A stretch of DNA of 64,000 bases from Sphingobacterium sp. LZ7M1 (GTDB lineage: Bacteria > Bacteroidota > Bacteroidia > Sphingobacteriales > Sphingobacteriaceae): positions 4,154,001 to 4,218,000 of the forward strand of contig NZ_CP101134.1 of the NCBI RefSeq assembly GCF_024296865.1, read 5' to 3'. The notes below the pieces were generated by a model that did no database searches, was not told the origin of the DNA, and worked only from the letters and a program-made list of their open reading frames with translations. The stretch's first letter is position 1; each line of letters opens with the position of its first letter. Of this stretch, positions 38,807 to 47,980 are shown piece after piece. The position numbers were made by a program, and so were the translations under genes.

Positions 38807-40639
38807 TTATTTTACCGCAGCCTCAAATGCCTGAACTCCGCCTACCACTGGCAGGGTCAAACTAGTTCCACTTAGATCAAGCGTCAGTTCCGTTCCGGCT
38901 TCTGGCCAGAGGGTATACTCTTGATCGGAGGAGAATATCATTAAGCCAATCTGTTGCCCAGCAGGAATGATCTGATCATCGGGTTGCAGGTCGAAAGCCA
39001 AATCATAGAACTTGCCTGGTTTCAGCGGATTGCTTTTCGTCAATGACTCATAGTTTTGCGGATCAGCCCATCCACGGGTAATGATGTTTTCCGTGATCTT
39101 CACATCCTTGCCCTTTTCCCATGGCAATGCAACCAACCAAACCGACAAGTTTGCTGCTGGTTTACTGCTTGCTAAGCGGATATTGATCCGGGACAAACCC
39201 GAAATATGGAGATCTTTAGTCAGTTTTGGACTTAGATAAAGCAATCTATGTTTAGAATTTTCTAATTGTGCCAATGAATCACCCCTAAAGGATACATCAT
39301 CAACCAAAGTCTCTTTAACTTTTCCTGAGTTTTGTTTGGTTGACAAGCTACCATGTTTTGGAGCACCTGAAGCTAGGAAAAGCTTCACATTGGATGCGGC
39401 AGGATTTGGATAATCGGCATAGGCAGTAGGATTGAACTGTCTATCATTTTCACGCACGATCCAAGCCTTAGGGTCTTTTTCAACTCCATTTTGCTCATCA
39501 TATAAATAACGGGTAAACCAACGGTTCATCATTTTCATGGGTGGCGGTCCACCATGACCATCTTGATGGTAATAGATTTGAGTCGGAATTCCCAATTCCT
39601 TTGCAGCTTTATAGATCCTGTAGCTATGCTCAGGCATCACATTCCAATCGTTGAATCCATGAGACATCAATAGCGCGGCTTTCATGCCTGACATTTGGTT
39701 CAGATAATCGCGACCTTTCCAAAAATCATTATAATCACCAGACTCACGGTCTAAACCATTTGCCATTTCCGTATCACGGATTACCTTATTGCCATATGCA
39801 CGTTTTGCTTCATCACCACTATGGACAAAATCATATAATACATCGATATCCTCACCTAAATACCCTCCTGGGCTGCGAACCAATCCGTTAGAACGATAAT
39901 AATGGTAGTAAGAGGTATTGGGTGCAACGGGAATAATGGCTTTTAAGCCTTCCACACCAGTTGTAGCAGCTGCCAAAGGTAGTGTACCGTTAAATGAAGT
40001 TCCGGTCATTCCTACCTTTCCCGTTGACCAATAGGCCTTCACTTTTTCATTTCCATCGCGGCTGGTATACCCATTGTCCTTGCCTGACAGCCATTCGATG
40101 ACAGCTTTCGGAGCAAGGGATTCATTAGGGCCACCAATAGTAGGCGAACCATCAGATAATCCAGTACCTGGCGATGAAGAATGCACAACGATAAAACCAC
40201 GTTTTACCCATTCACGAATAAGGCTATTGGAAATAATAGGTCTTTCACCTGTTCTTTTAACCTCGGGATGTACCCTAGGAGTAGGCGCTTTTTCTCCTAT
40301 TTCATGTTTCACATCCCACATGATCCCATCGACCATCTGAGCAGTACCAGCATAATAGGGACTGGTTTCGTAGATGACAGGGAGTTTCAGTTTTTCGGTT
40401 TCCGTCTGGAAGGGACGAGTGACATCGACGTGCATCCGGTCCGGTTTTCCATCTCCATCGGTGTCAAACTCAGTTTCCACCCAAAGGTCCTCACGGATCC
40501 ATTTATCTGGTGTATTGAAACCTTCTACAATCTGAGCTTCGCCTTCTTTGATGACGGGCACTGTCTGCGCAAATAGTACAGATGAGGAGGCCACAAAACA
40601 CGTAGAAAGAAGTACGGAAGCGAATAATTTATTTACCAT
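38807..40639 (-). CDS. CocE/NonD-family hydrolase (X-Pro dipeptidyl-peptidase-like, S15), secreted
   Basis: This protein of about 610 residues from the ATG at 40639 has a signal peptide ending in LFAQ; the frame opens at 40675. The alpha/beta-hydrolase nucleophile is Ser in GMTGTSFNGTLP. An Asp in HGFNDWNV and His in HQDGHGGPP complete the triad. A C-terminal jelly-roll domain ends in the usual PDDQIIPAGQQIGLMIF segment. Family members cleave Xaa-Pro dipeptides or esters. The gene follows the gamma-glutamyltransferase by about 90 bases, so peptide breakdown is plausible. Confidence 0.88.
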   Translation of the reverse strand: MVNKLFASVLLSTCFVASSSVLFAQTVPVIKEGEAQIVEGFNTPDKWIREDLWVETEFDTDGDGKPDRMHVDVTRPFQTETEKLKLPVIYETSPYYAGTAQMVDGIMWDVKHEIGEKAPTPRVHPEVKRTGERPIISNSLIREWVKRGFIVVHSSSPGTGLSDGSPTIGGPNESLAPKAVIEWLSGKDNGYTSRDGNEKVKAYWSTGKVGMTGTSFNGTLPLAAATTGVEGLKAIIPVAPNTSYYHYYRSNGLVRSPGGYLGEDIDVLYDFVHSGDEAKRAYGNKVIRDTEMANGLDRESGDYNDFWKGRDYLNQMSGMKAALLMSHGFNDWNVMPEHSYRIYKAAKELGIPTQIYYHQDGHGGPPPMKMMNRWFTRYLYDEQNGVEKDPKAWIVRENDRQFNPTAYADYPNPAASNVKLFLASGAPKHGSLSTKQNSGKVKETLVDDVSFRGDSLAQLENSKHRLLYLSPKLTKDLHISGLSRINIRLASSKPAANLSVWLVALPWEKGKDVKITENIITRGWADPQNYESLTKSNPLKPGKFYDLAFDLQPDDQIIPAGQQIGLMIFSSDQEYTLWPEAGTELTLDLSGTSLTLPVVGGVQAFEAAVK

Positions 40640-40731
40640 CGGCATAATAATTTTTGTGATTAGATCGTCGGTCAATCTTACCGATTCCTGATCTTCCTAC
40701 AATATTAAACAATTTATCAAATAATCTCGAA

Positions 40732-42669
40732 CTACCAGCCAATGCCATAGTCTTCGCCATTGTTACTGCTTCCACCCCATAGACTACCATGCTTTTCGTC
40801 AAAATAGATGGCATTGATAGGACCACTGGTTCGGTCGCCTAATTGAATGGAATAGCCCATAGCTTTTAGTGCTTCAATAGTTTTTGGATCTGTCTTACGG
40901 TCCAACAGTAAACTACCGGCACGAGGTTTCCGGTCTTCCATCTTGGTCCCGCCGAGTGAAAGCCACAATTGGTTGCTATTGATATTTGCAGCTTCACTTG
41001 CTTGTTGGGCAGTCATACCAAATTCTACCATATTCAAGAAATATTGCAGTAGATTTTGGTCTTGGGTATCACCACCTTGAACAGCAAAGGAAAGGTATGG
41101 TTTGCCATCTTTTAGGGCCATGGAAGGTGTGAGAGTCACCCTAGGTCTTTTACCCGGTTCAACAACATTGAAGGGGTTGATCAAGGAGTCCAGAACAAAA
41201 CTCTGTAACCTTTGGCTCATTCCCACCCCGGTATTTCCAGCGATCGTTGCCGGTAGCCAGCCACCGCTAGGGGTAATAGAAACGACCCAACCTTCCGCAT
41301 CTGCGGCTTCGACCGTGGTTGTGCCACGCCATAAGCGGTCCATATATTCTTCATCTAATGGATTGGTTGATTGTTCAAAAGTTGATGAGGTGGTTACATC
41401 ATGCTTAGGAACAAATTCACCTTTATTTTTTTCAGTCGGAGTAAATCTTTCCTGACGCTCTTGCAACAATGCTTCAAATGGGTTTTTCTTCCCCTCAAAA
41501 ACATAGGGATCTCCTGGAGCTGTGGCTGGATTATTTCTTTTAGGATCGATCTCTCCTGCCCTTTGTTTACCATATTCCTCACTCAGAAGACCTTTCATTG
41601 GAATATTTCGGCTGAAATAAGGATCACCATAATAAAAATCGCGATCAGCAAAAGCCAAATTCATGGCTTGGTAAACGGTATGGATATAGTCCACTGAATT
41701 GTAACCCATTTTAGGAAGATCATAATTCTTCAAGATCTGCAAAGCTTGGAGCATGGATGGGCCTTGGGTCCATTCCTGCAATTTATAAACATCGATTCCC
41801 TTATAATTGATCTTCAAAGGTTCTTCTTCAATAGGCTTCCATTTTACCAAATCTTCTTTCGTGATCAGACCGCCTTGCTCCTGACTTCCACGAACAAACT
41901 CATCGGCGATATCACCTTTATAGAATCTGTCGTTGGCAGCCATGATCGCTGCTTTCCTACCCTTTCCGGCTTTCAAGGCTTGTTTCTCGGCTTCAACCAT
42001 CTTGGTCAGGGTATTCAATAGATCGGTCTGGACAAAGATTTCTCCGGCTTCTGGGGCTTCTCTTTCCTCACCTTCATGCACTAGGAAAACTTTTTTACTG
42101 TAAGGCCATTGTTTGATCTTATCTTTTCCGCGTTCTATACTATTGGCAGTCTGCGCATCAATAGGGTATCCTTTTGCCATTTCCATGGCTGGAGCAAGAA
42201 CTTCAGCAAGGCTTTTGGTTCCATATTCTGCCAACATGTGGCAAAGTCCTCCCGGTGTACCTGGCGTCAATGCGGCCAAGGGGCCGTATTCTGGCGGGAA
42301 ATCATAACCTTTTCCCTTGAAAAAAGAGACGGTTGCTCCTGTAGGTGCTACGCCGAGGGCATTGATGGCAATGACCTTTTTAAGTTTTGGGTGATAAATA
42401 AGGGCCTGGGTCTCTCCGCCCCAGCTCAGGACATCCCACATGGTACAGGTCGCAGCCAACATGGCACAAGCTGCATCGACTGCATTGCCTCCCTGTTGGA
42501 AAAGTTGTGCGCCAGCTGTGGCTGCCAGAGGTTTGCCGGTGATTGCCATCCAATGTTTTCCATGAAGTGGAGGTTTTTGGGTTCGTTGGGCAATTGCGGA
42601 AATACTTATAGAGCAAAGTAAGACGGTTGGGAGCCATACTCTGTATGCTGAAAACAACTTGAAATTCAT
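40732..42669 (-). CDS. Gamma-glutamyltransferase-family protein, secreted, atypical
   Basis: This 645-residue protein has a signal peptide (ISISAIAQ). It carries the large-subunit features (GGNAVDAACAMLAA, LTPGTPGGLCHML) and a small subunit beginning near Thr450 (RGTTTVEAADAEG), where autocleavage should occur. The usual TTH at the cleavage site reads TTT here, and the segment between subunits is longer than in common GGTs. It probably hydrolyses gamma-glutamyl amides, or a related acylated substrate, in the periplasm. It runs in the same direction as the CocE-like gene. Confidence 0.85.
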   Translation of the reverse strand: MNFKLFSAYRVWLPTVLLCSISISAIAQRTQKPPLHGKHWMAITGKPLAATAGAQLFQQGGNAVDAACAMLAATCTMWDVLSWGGETQALIYHPKLKKVIAINALGVAPTGATVSFFKGKGYDFPPEYGPLAALTPGTPGGLCHMLAEYGTKSLAEVLAPAMEMAKGYPIDAQTANSIERGKDKIKQWPYSKKVFLVHEGEEREAPEAGEIFVQTDLLNTLTKMVEAEKQALKAGKGRKAAIMAANDRFYKGDIADEFVRGSQEQGGLITKEDLVKWKPIEEEPLKINYKGIDVYKLQEWTQGPSMLQALQILKNYDLPKMGYNSVDYIHTVYQAMNLAFADRDFYYGDPYFSRNIPMKGLLSEEYGKQRAGEIDPKRNNPATAPGDPYVFEGKKNPFEALLQERQERFTPTEKNKGEFVPKHDVTTSSTFEQSTNPLDEEYMDRLWRGTTTVEAADAEGWVVSITPSGGWLPATIAGNTGVGMSQRLQSFVLDSLINPFNVVEPGKRPRVTLTPSMALKDGKPYLSFAVQGGDTQDQNLLQYFLNMVEFGMTAQQASEAANINSNQLWLSLGGTKMEDRKPRAGSLLLDRKTDPKTIEALKAMGYSIQLGDRTSGPINAIYFDEKHGSLWGGSSNNGEDYGIGW

Positions 42670-42859
42670 AATTAGGACTTTTTTTGAACAAGTTACCGAT
42701 TTTGGAGCTTTATTAAAAGGTTAAACAGCTATTTCACTTTTTACAATTGTTTTTCTAACAATTATAAATCAAAATCGTAACTTACTATGAACTAAGCAGC
42801 TACCCTTAGCAAACCTAAACAAAAAACAGCTTTATTAACGAACATAAAACTTAAGCATT

Positions 42860-44212
42860 ATGGAAAAGGCTAATTCAGATTATTCAAGAAGGGAATTCAT
42901 CAAAAAAGCAAGCATTGGAGCCGGTGTAATCGGTCTGACGGCGATGGGGATCGACGCCAAGAGCTATGGCCGCATTATGGGTGCAAACGATCGGGTTCAG
43001 GTCGGCATTATAGGATTTTCAAATCGGTTCAAGGATTCCCTAGTTCCCTCTTTCCTGAACCACTCCAAAGAACTCAACTTTGAATTTGTGGCGGTATCGG
43101 ATATTTGGAACCGGAGGCGCGATGAGGCTGAGGCCTATATCAAGCAGAAAACGGATAATACCATCAAGAAATATCGTAACAATGATGAACTCTATGCGGA
43201 TAAGGGAATTGATGCCGTTATCATCAGTACAGCAGATTTCCAGCATGCATTGATGGCTGCTGAAGCTGTCCGAAATGGCAAGGATGTATATGTCGAGAAA
43301 CCCATGGCGGAAACCCTGGAAGATGCCAAGATACTGTTGAAAGCTGTAAAGGAAACGGGCAAGATACTACAAGTTGGGTCACAGCGCAGAAGTGCGCCAA
43401 ACTATATTGCGGCGGATGAATATATCAAGTCTGGTAAATTTGGGGATATCAATATGGTAGAGATGACCTGGAATGTGAATCAGCCCGGCCGCTGGCGATT
43501 ACCGAAATTGGTCAAGGAAATCCGTCAAGAGGATACGGACTGGAACCGATTTTTAATGAACCGGCCGAAGGTTGCTTGGGATCCTAGGAAATATCTGGAG
43601 TTTAGATTATTCTGGCCCTATTCATCGGGTATTTGGGGGCAATGGATGGCCCATCAGATAGATACGGTGCATTGGTTTTCAGGTTTGGACCATCCTAGGA
43701 GTGTTGTGGCCAATGGCGGGATCTATACCTGGAAAGATGGTCGGGAGAACCCTGATACCGTAACGGCAGTAATGGACTATGGCCCTGAGCATGATAAGAG
43801 CAAAGGTTTTCAGGTACTGTACTCCTCTCGGTTCACCAATTCTGCCGGTGGGATCAAAGAGTTGTACTATTCCAATGCTGGCATGCTGAACCTGGATACC
43901 AATCAGGTAAGTGCAGAAGGAGGATTGAGCGAGCGATCGGCTGCTGAAATGGGGATGAAAGCGAATTTATTGACTCCATTTACACTTGATAATGCAGCAA
44001 AAATGGAAACTTCGGCCAATACAGGTGGTGACCCGATGACTTCCTTACATATGCGCAATTGGATGGACTGTGTCCGTAATAGAAAGACGCCGAATGCATC
44101 GGTAGAAGCTGGTTACAACCATTCTGTCGCTAACATTATGGCCAGAACTGCCATGGAAACCGGAAAAAGGGTAACCTTTGATGATGGAAAGCAAGAAGTG
44201 ATAACCAGTTAA
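42860..44212 (+). CDS. Gfo/Idh/MocA-family oxidoreductase with Tat signal
   Basis: This 450-residue protein starts with a twin-arginine signal (YSRREFIKKASIGAGVIG). A Rossmann domain follows (VQVGIIGFSNR) with the family EKPMAETLEDA motif. The substrate domain carries GQWMAHQIDTVHWFSGL, whose His residues are likely catalytic. Exported members act on sugars or glycosides with a bound NAD(P). It lies nine bases before a DUF6807 gene, a pairing that suggests one pathway. The substrate cannot be assigned. Confidence 0.87.
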   Translation: MEKANSDYSRREFIKKASIGAGVIGLTAMGIDAKSYGRIMGANDRVQVGIIGFSNRFKDSLVPSFLNHSKELNFEFVAVSDIWNRRRDEAEAYIKQKTDNTIKKYRNNDELYADKGIDAVIISTADFQHALMAAEAVRNGKDVYVEKPMAETLEDAKILLKAVKETGKILQVGSQRRSAPNYIAADEYIKSGKFGDINMVEMTWNVNQPGRWRLPKLVKEIRQEDTDWNRFLMNRPKVAWDPRKYLEFRLFWPYSSGIWGQWMAHQIDTVHWFSGLDHPRSVVANGGIYTWKDGRENPDTVTAVMDYGPEHDKSKGFQVLYSSRFTNSAGGIKELYYSNAGMLNLDTNQVSAEGGLSERSAAEMGMKANLLTPFTLDNAAKMETSANTGGDPMTSLHMRNWMDCVRNRKTPNASVEAGYNHSVANIMARTAMETGKRVTFDDGKQEVITS

Positions 44213-44227
44213 TGAAGGATTATGCTA

Positions 44228-45256
44228 ATGAAAACATTCCCTGTGCTGCTATTGGCTTTTTCGCTGATTCAGGCAAATGCACAGACAAAGTATTCCATTG
44301 TGGAAAATAAAGCTGAAAAGCGGATCGATATTACTGTCGACGGAAAACCATTTACATCCTATATCTATCCCGATGTGTTGATGAAACCGGTTCTCTATCC
44401 TCTTCGGACGACAAAAGGCACATTGGTCAGCAGAGGCTGGCCTTTGGATCCTAGGCCTGAGGAACGTGTGGACCATCCGCATCATGTCGGTATGTGGTTT
44501 AATTATGGAAATGTCAATGGTTTGGATTTCTGGAATAATTCTACCGCGATACCGCCTGAAAAGAAAAAGGATTTTGGAACGATCAAACATGTGGCCGTTG
44601 AGAAAATAAAGTCAAATAACAAAAATGCTGAATTAGCCGTGCAAAAAGATTGGCAAAGCCCAGAAGGGAGAAGCCTGTTAAAGGAAAATACTTTGTATGT
44701 GTTTTCCGAAGAAGGCTCACAAAGATCGATAGAGATGACAACAACCTTGACTGCACAAGACCAGGACGTTTCCTTTGCAGATAATAAAGAAGGTTTGATT
44801 GGGATCCGGATAGCGCGAGAGCTTGAACATCCGTCCGATAAGCCAGAGATATTCACCGATGCGAATGGGAATCCAACTAGCGTAGCTGCCCTGAACAATG
44901 ATAGAGTAACAGGAAAATACCGCAGCAGCGAAGGCATAGAAGGAGACGATGTTTGGGGAACCCGAGGGAAATGGGTTAATCTGATGGGGAAAATTGGGGA
45001 TGAACCGGTTTCAATTTTGATTTTAGACAACCCAAAAAATGTAGGTTACCCCACTTATTGGCATGCTAGAGGCTATGGTTTGTTTGCTGCAAACCCACTG
45101 GGACAGAAAGAATTCAGCAAAGGAAAGGAGACCTTGAACTTCAATTTGAAGGCAGGCGAATCCGTAACCTTCAGATATAAAGTCATCATCAGATCGGGAA
45201 CACCATTAAATGATGCCGAGGCCAATGCGGCCTTTCAGAAATTCAGTAAGAAATAA
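44228..45256 (+). CDS. DUF6807 (PmoA-family) secreted protein
   Basis: This protein of about 342 residues has a signal peptide (IQANAQ) and the conserved core of the PmoA/DUF6807 family, including a His cluster (DHPHHVGMWFNYG) and a late YWHARGYGLFAANPLG segment. The frame can start at 44222 or at the internal ATG 44228. No enzymatic role is firmly known for the family; it often sits beside Gfo/Idh/MocA oxidoreductases, as here. The operon is only two genes and is convergent with the ybeY remnant. Confidence 0.83.
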   Translation: MKTFPVLLLAFSLIQANAQTKYSIVENKAEKRIDITVDGKPFTSYIYPDVLMKPVLYPLRTTKGTLVSRGWPLDPRPEERVDHPHHVGMWFNYGNVNGLDFWNNSTAIPPEKKKDFGTIKHVAVEKIKSNNKNAELAVQKDWQSPEGRSLLKENTLYVFSEEGSQRSIEMTTTLTAQDQDVSFADNKEGLIGIRIARELEHPSDKPEIFTDANGNPTSVAALNNDRVTGKYRSSEGIEGDDVWGTRGKWVNLMGKIGDEPVSILILDNPKNVGYPTYWHARGYGLFAANPLGQKEFSKGKETLNFNLKAGESVTFRYKVIIRSGTPLNDAEANAAFQKFSKK

Positions 45257-45274
45257 GAGTTGAGATGAGGATTT

Positions 45275-45550
45275 CTAGAACTCGCGTTTAGCTAAATAGA
45301 AATCCTCTTTTTCTGTCATCAGGGTTTTATCTTCCTTCTTCTTGTCGTAATAACCGCAAAGGTGAAGTACGCCATGGATGATAACGCGATGAAGTTCGTC
45401 GCGCTCGGAGACATTGAATTTTTTGGCATTTTCGGTGGTCCTTTCCACGGAAATAAAAATATCTCCAGCGATTACGTCTTCATCCTCGGAGGAATCAAAG
45501 GTCACGATATCAGTGAAGGTATCATGGTCTAGGTATTGTTTGTTCAATTT
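45275..45550 (-). pseudogene. ybeY: Endoribonuclease YbeY, 5'-truncated remnant
   Basis: The frame reads as the C-terminal two-thirds of YbeY: LNKQYLDHDTFTDIVTFD, DIFISVERT and the zinc motif HGVLHLCGYYD. About 45-50 N-terminal residues are missing. Upstream of the Lys-Leu-Asn codons the sequence becomes the 3' end of the SSS symporter, in another frame. An ATG inside the symporter gene (45604) could give a chimeric 109-residue product with 18 foreign residues, but this lacks the YbeY N-terminal fold. YbeY processes rRNA ends and is rarely dispensable, so an intact copy elsewhere would be expected. Confidence 0.8.
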
Positions 45551-47154
45551 TACCAGAATCGCCAGTAGATATAGCACCAACCAATAGCATATAAAAGGAG
45601 CCAAAACTTAACGCTTTTATACCAAGGACGGTGTGCATTTCCTCCTTCAAGTTCGCGGACCCAAGAAGGTCTCCAAACATAAGCTTTTACGACCTCTTCT
45701 GAGGGGCCCTCTGTGACTAGGGAAACCCCTATAATTAACATCATGGTTAGCGCTTGAGCAATAGCTCCTACATATAACCAATGGATATCAATACGCAAAG
45801 CAACTAACGAGCCGGCTAGCAACAATTGTAATACTACTCCGCCGATTAATCCGGATATTGCCCCTATATTGCTTGTCCTTTTCCAAAAAACGCCCAACAA
45901 TAGCACCGATATAAATGGAGTTGCCATATAGGTAACTCCGGTCTGAAAATATTTAAAAAGACCAATGCTACCCACCAGTGGAGCTATGAGGGAAGAGATC
46001 AGCAGGGCTGCTCCGCCAGATAGTTGTCCTGTGATGATTAGTTCACGGTCCAATGCCTTTTTCCGTATGATTTTTTTGTAAACATCTAAAGAGAAAATTG
46101 TTGCAATTGAATTGGAAAGTGCACTGATAGTCGACATTACAGCGGCAAAAAATCCAGCTAAAATTACACCACGTAGACCTGAAGGGGCAAATGTATGCAG
46201 TGCTAGTGGAAAAGCCTTATCCTGGTTGTCTGGTAATAATGAAGGGCCCTGACCCAGTACGTCCAGCCAATGATAGACAACAAGCCCAATCAAGCAGGTA
46301 ACTAAGGGACGAATGATATTGATAAAACCAGAAAAGATAAGTCCCATCATTCCATCCCATGTACTCCTTGCGGAAAGAATTCGCTGGATCATAACCTGAT
46401 TTGAAGACTGATAAAATAAAAATACACCAAAAGAGGCTAAAATCAGACCAGCGAACGGTGCCTCCGGATCTGAAGGAGATTGGTAGAGATGAAAACGCTC
46501 TGGCGCAGCAGCTACCATGGCATCCCAACCTCCGGGAATCTTATCTAAGGCGATGAAGAAAAATACAACTCCACCACCAATGAGCATGACACATTGAATT
46601 GCATCAGTCCACATCACCGAACTTAACCCACCAATTAAAGTATAGCTAGCTGTGACAAGGACCATTCCGACCATAACGTAGTTTTGGTCCCATCCGGTAA
46701 GTTCACTTAGAGTGAGGCTCCCACCATAAATAACTGGGGGTAAAAAAACAAAAAGGTACCCAAAAAGTATCACGAAACTATAAATTCCACCACATAGTGG
46801 GCCAAACCTTCTGTTGAGTAGTTCTGGTACTGTCATGATTTTATTTCGCAGATATAAAGGAATAAAAAAGACCATCATCAAAAGGTATGTGGGAAGAGCC
46901 CACCATTCCCAATTCGCTATAGCCATACCTCCTTTATAGGTCGCCCCAATTGTTCCGACGATCTGTTCACTAGAAACACTAGTTGCCACAAAAGCAGCTC
47001 CAATTAAGTACCAAGGCATATTTCCCGATGCTAGAAAATAACCTTCCGTGGTTCGTTTTACCTTACGTGCGGCAATAAAGCCAATGACAACTACCAATAG
47101 GGTTTCGCCAACAATAATCAGAATATCTAGAAAGGAAAGATGAAAATTATCCAT
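45550..47154 (-). CDS. SSS-family sodium:solute symporter
   Basis: This 534-residue membrane protein has about 13-14 hydrophobic segments and SSS motifs (FVATSVSSEQIVGTIGATYKGG, SNSIATIFSLDVYKK). It is the distal gene of the twelve-gene operon and should import the monosaccharide or sugar acid released by the two glycosidases. Its stop codon touches the ybeY remnant, marking one edge of the presumed insertion. It is only distantly similar to the symporter at 4908-6566. Confidence 0.87.
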   Translation of the reverse strand: MDNFHLSFLDILIIVGETLLVVVIGFIAARKVKRTTEGYFLASGNMPWYLIGAAFVATSVSSEQIVGTIGATYKGGMAIANWEWWALPTYLLMMVFFIPLYLRNKIMTVPELLNRRFGPLCGGIYSFVILFGYLFVFLPPVIYGGSLTLSELTGWDQNYVMVGMVLVTASYTLIGGLSSVMWTDAIQCVMLIGGGVVFFFIALDKIPGGWDAMVAAAPERFHLYQSPSDPEAPFAGLILASFGVFLFYQSSNQVMIQRILSARSTWDGMMGLIFSGFINIIRPLVTCLIGLVVYHWLDVLGQGPSLLPDNQDKAFPLALHTFAPSGLRGVILAGFFAAVMSTISALSNSIATIFSLDVYKKIIRKKALDRELIITGQLSGGAALLISSLIAPLVGSIGLFKYFQTGVTYMATPFISVLLLGVFWKRTSNIGAISGLIGGVVLQLLLAGSLVALRIDIHWLYVGAIAQALTMMLIIGVSLVTEGPSEEVVKAYVWRPSWVRELEGGNAHRPWYKSVKFWLLLYAIGWCYIYWRFW

Positions 47155-47167
47155 AGAATTTTACAAG

Positions 47168-47980
47168 TTAAAATTTGTTAATACAGTCCAGTGAGCTGTA
47201 GGGATTGTATACCTTCCAGTTTTGAATGAACTCCGCGGATTGTCCAGGAACGAGGATATGCTGTTTACTCAGGGTTTCAAGTTCAATATACTCTGGACAT
47301 ATGAAAATTTCTGTATTTGAACCATTATCAACACAATCCTCCTCCCTGGAATGCTCGTTGTTTAGAATGCACAGTCCCCCTGCTGGCTGTGATGCGGATA
47401 ATGAGATGGGTATTTGGTGCCAGCCGGCTTTGCCCCTATATCCACCTGGTTTCACTGTTATTTGCCGGTCTGAATGACACCAATTTGAAGGGTCAGTTCC
47501 GGGCCAAAAATTCATTTCACCAGAATAGCAACTTGCCATTACCGTAGCAGACCGAGGGACACAGGTGATTCCCCAAAGAGCACCAATCCATTCCCTGGTT
47601 CCCTTGTTGGTAAGGATATGCGTGATATCAAAGCCTTCTGTATCCCTACCCTGGGCAATCTTCAGAGAGAGTTCTAGCCCCGAAGGCCTAATAGGAGCAG
47701 TAATAGAAAGCTCCATTCCCTGGATTACTACCTGGCAGGGCTCGTTATCTGGAAAATAGCTCTCAGGAATTTCGGGGGCGATAGTGAAACGGTGACCTCC
47801 ATACATGTGCCAATCACCCACCATAAAGTTGGTCGTATCTTCATAAAGTAGATTCTCTCCTTCATTAAGGCGCAAAGATAGTATACGTGGGCCATGAGAA
47901 ATACCAACAATCAGCTCTATGTTCTCTGTCCGGCAAGTCACAACCTCCCAGTTTTTCCAGGTTCCTTGTTCTAGGATCAT
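47168..47980 (-). CDS. DUF4380-like protein (aldose-epimerase fold)
   Basis: This protein of about 270 residues has the DUF4380 pattern: early LIVGISHGPRILSL, then WHMYGGHRFTIAPE. It resembles aldose 1-epimerase beta-sandwich proteins without their full active site. The frame opens at 48049, but the ATG at 47980 overlaps the PIG-L stop by four bases and gives the natural start. No signal peptide is present, so it is cytoplasmic. In this operon it may mutarotate or bind the imported sugar; that is inference. Confidence 0.72.
   Translation of the reverse strand: MILEQGTWKNWEVVTCRTENIELIVGISHGPRILSLRLNEGENLLYEDTTNFMVGDWHMYGGHRFTIAPEIPESYFPDNEPCQVVIQGMELSITAPIRPSGLELSLKIAQGRDTEGFDITHILTNKGTREWIGALWGITCVPRSATVMASCYSGEMNFWPGTDPSNWCHSDRQITVKPGGYRGKAGWHQIPISLSASQPAGGLCILNNEHSREEDCVDNGSNTEIFICPEYIELETLSKQHILVPGQSAEFIQNWKVYNPYSSLDCINKF

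Noticed and set aside
42380-42691. Minus-strand 103-residue frame near the gamma-glutamyltransferase start
   Set aside because: It is a frame-shifted shadow of the gamma-glutamyltransferase N-terminus, with no domain of its own.
42860-44212. GH109-type alpha-N-acetylgalactosaminidase identity for the Tat-signal oxidoreductase
   Set aside because: The fold family matches, but the His-containing substrate motif (GQWMAHQIDTVHW) does not look like the GH109 pattern as I know it, so only the broad family is claimed.
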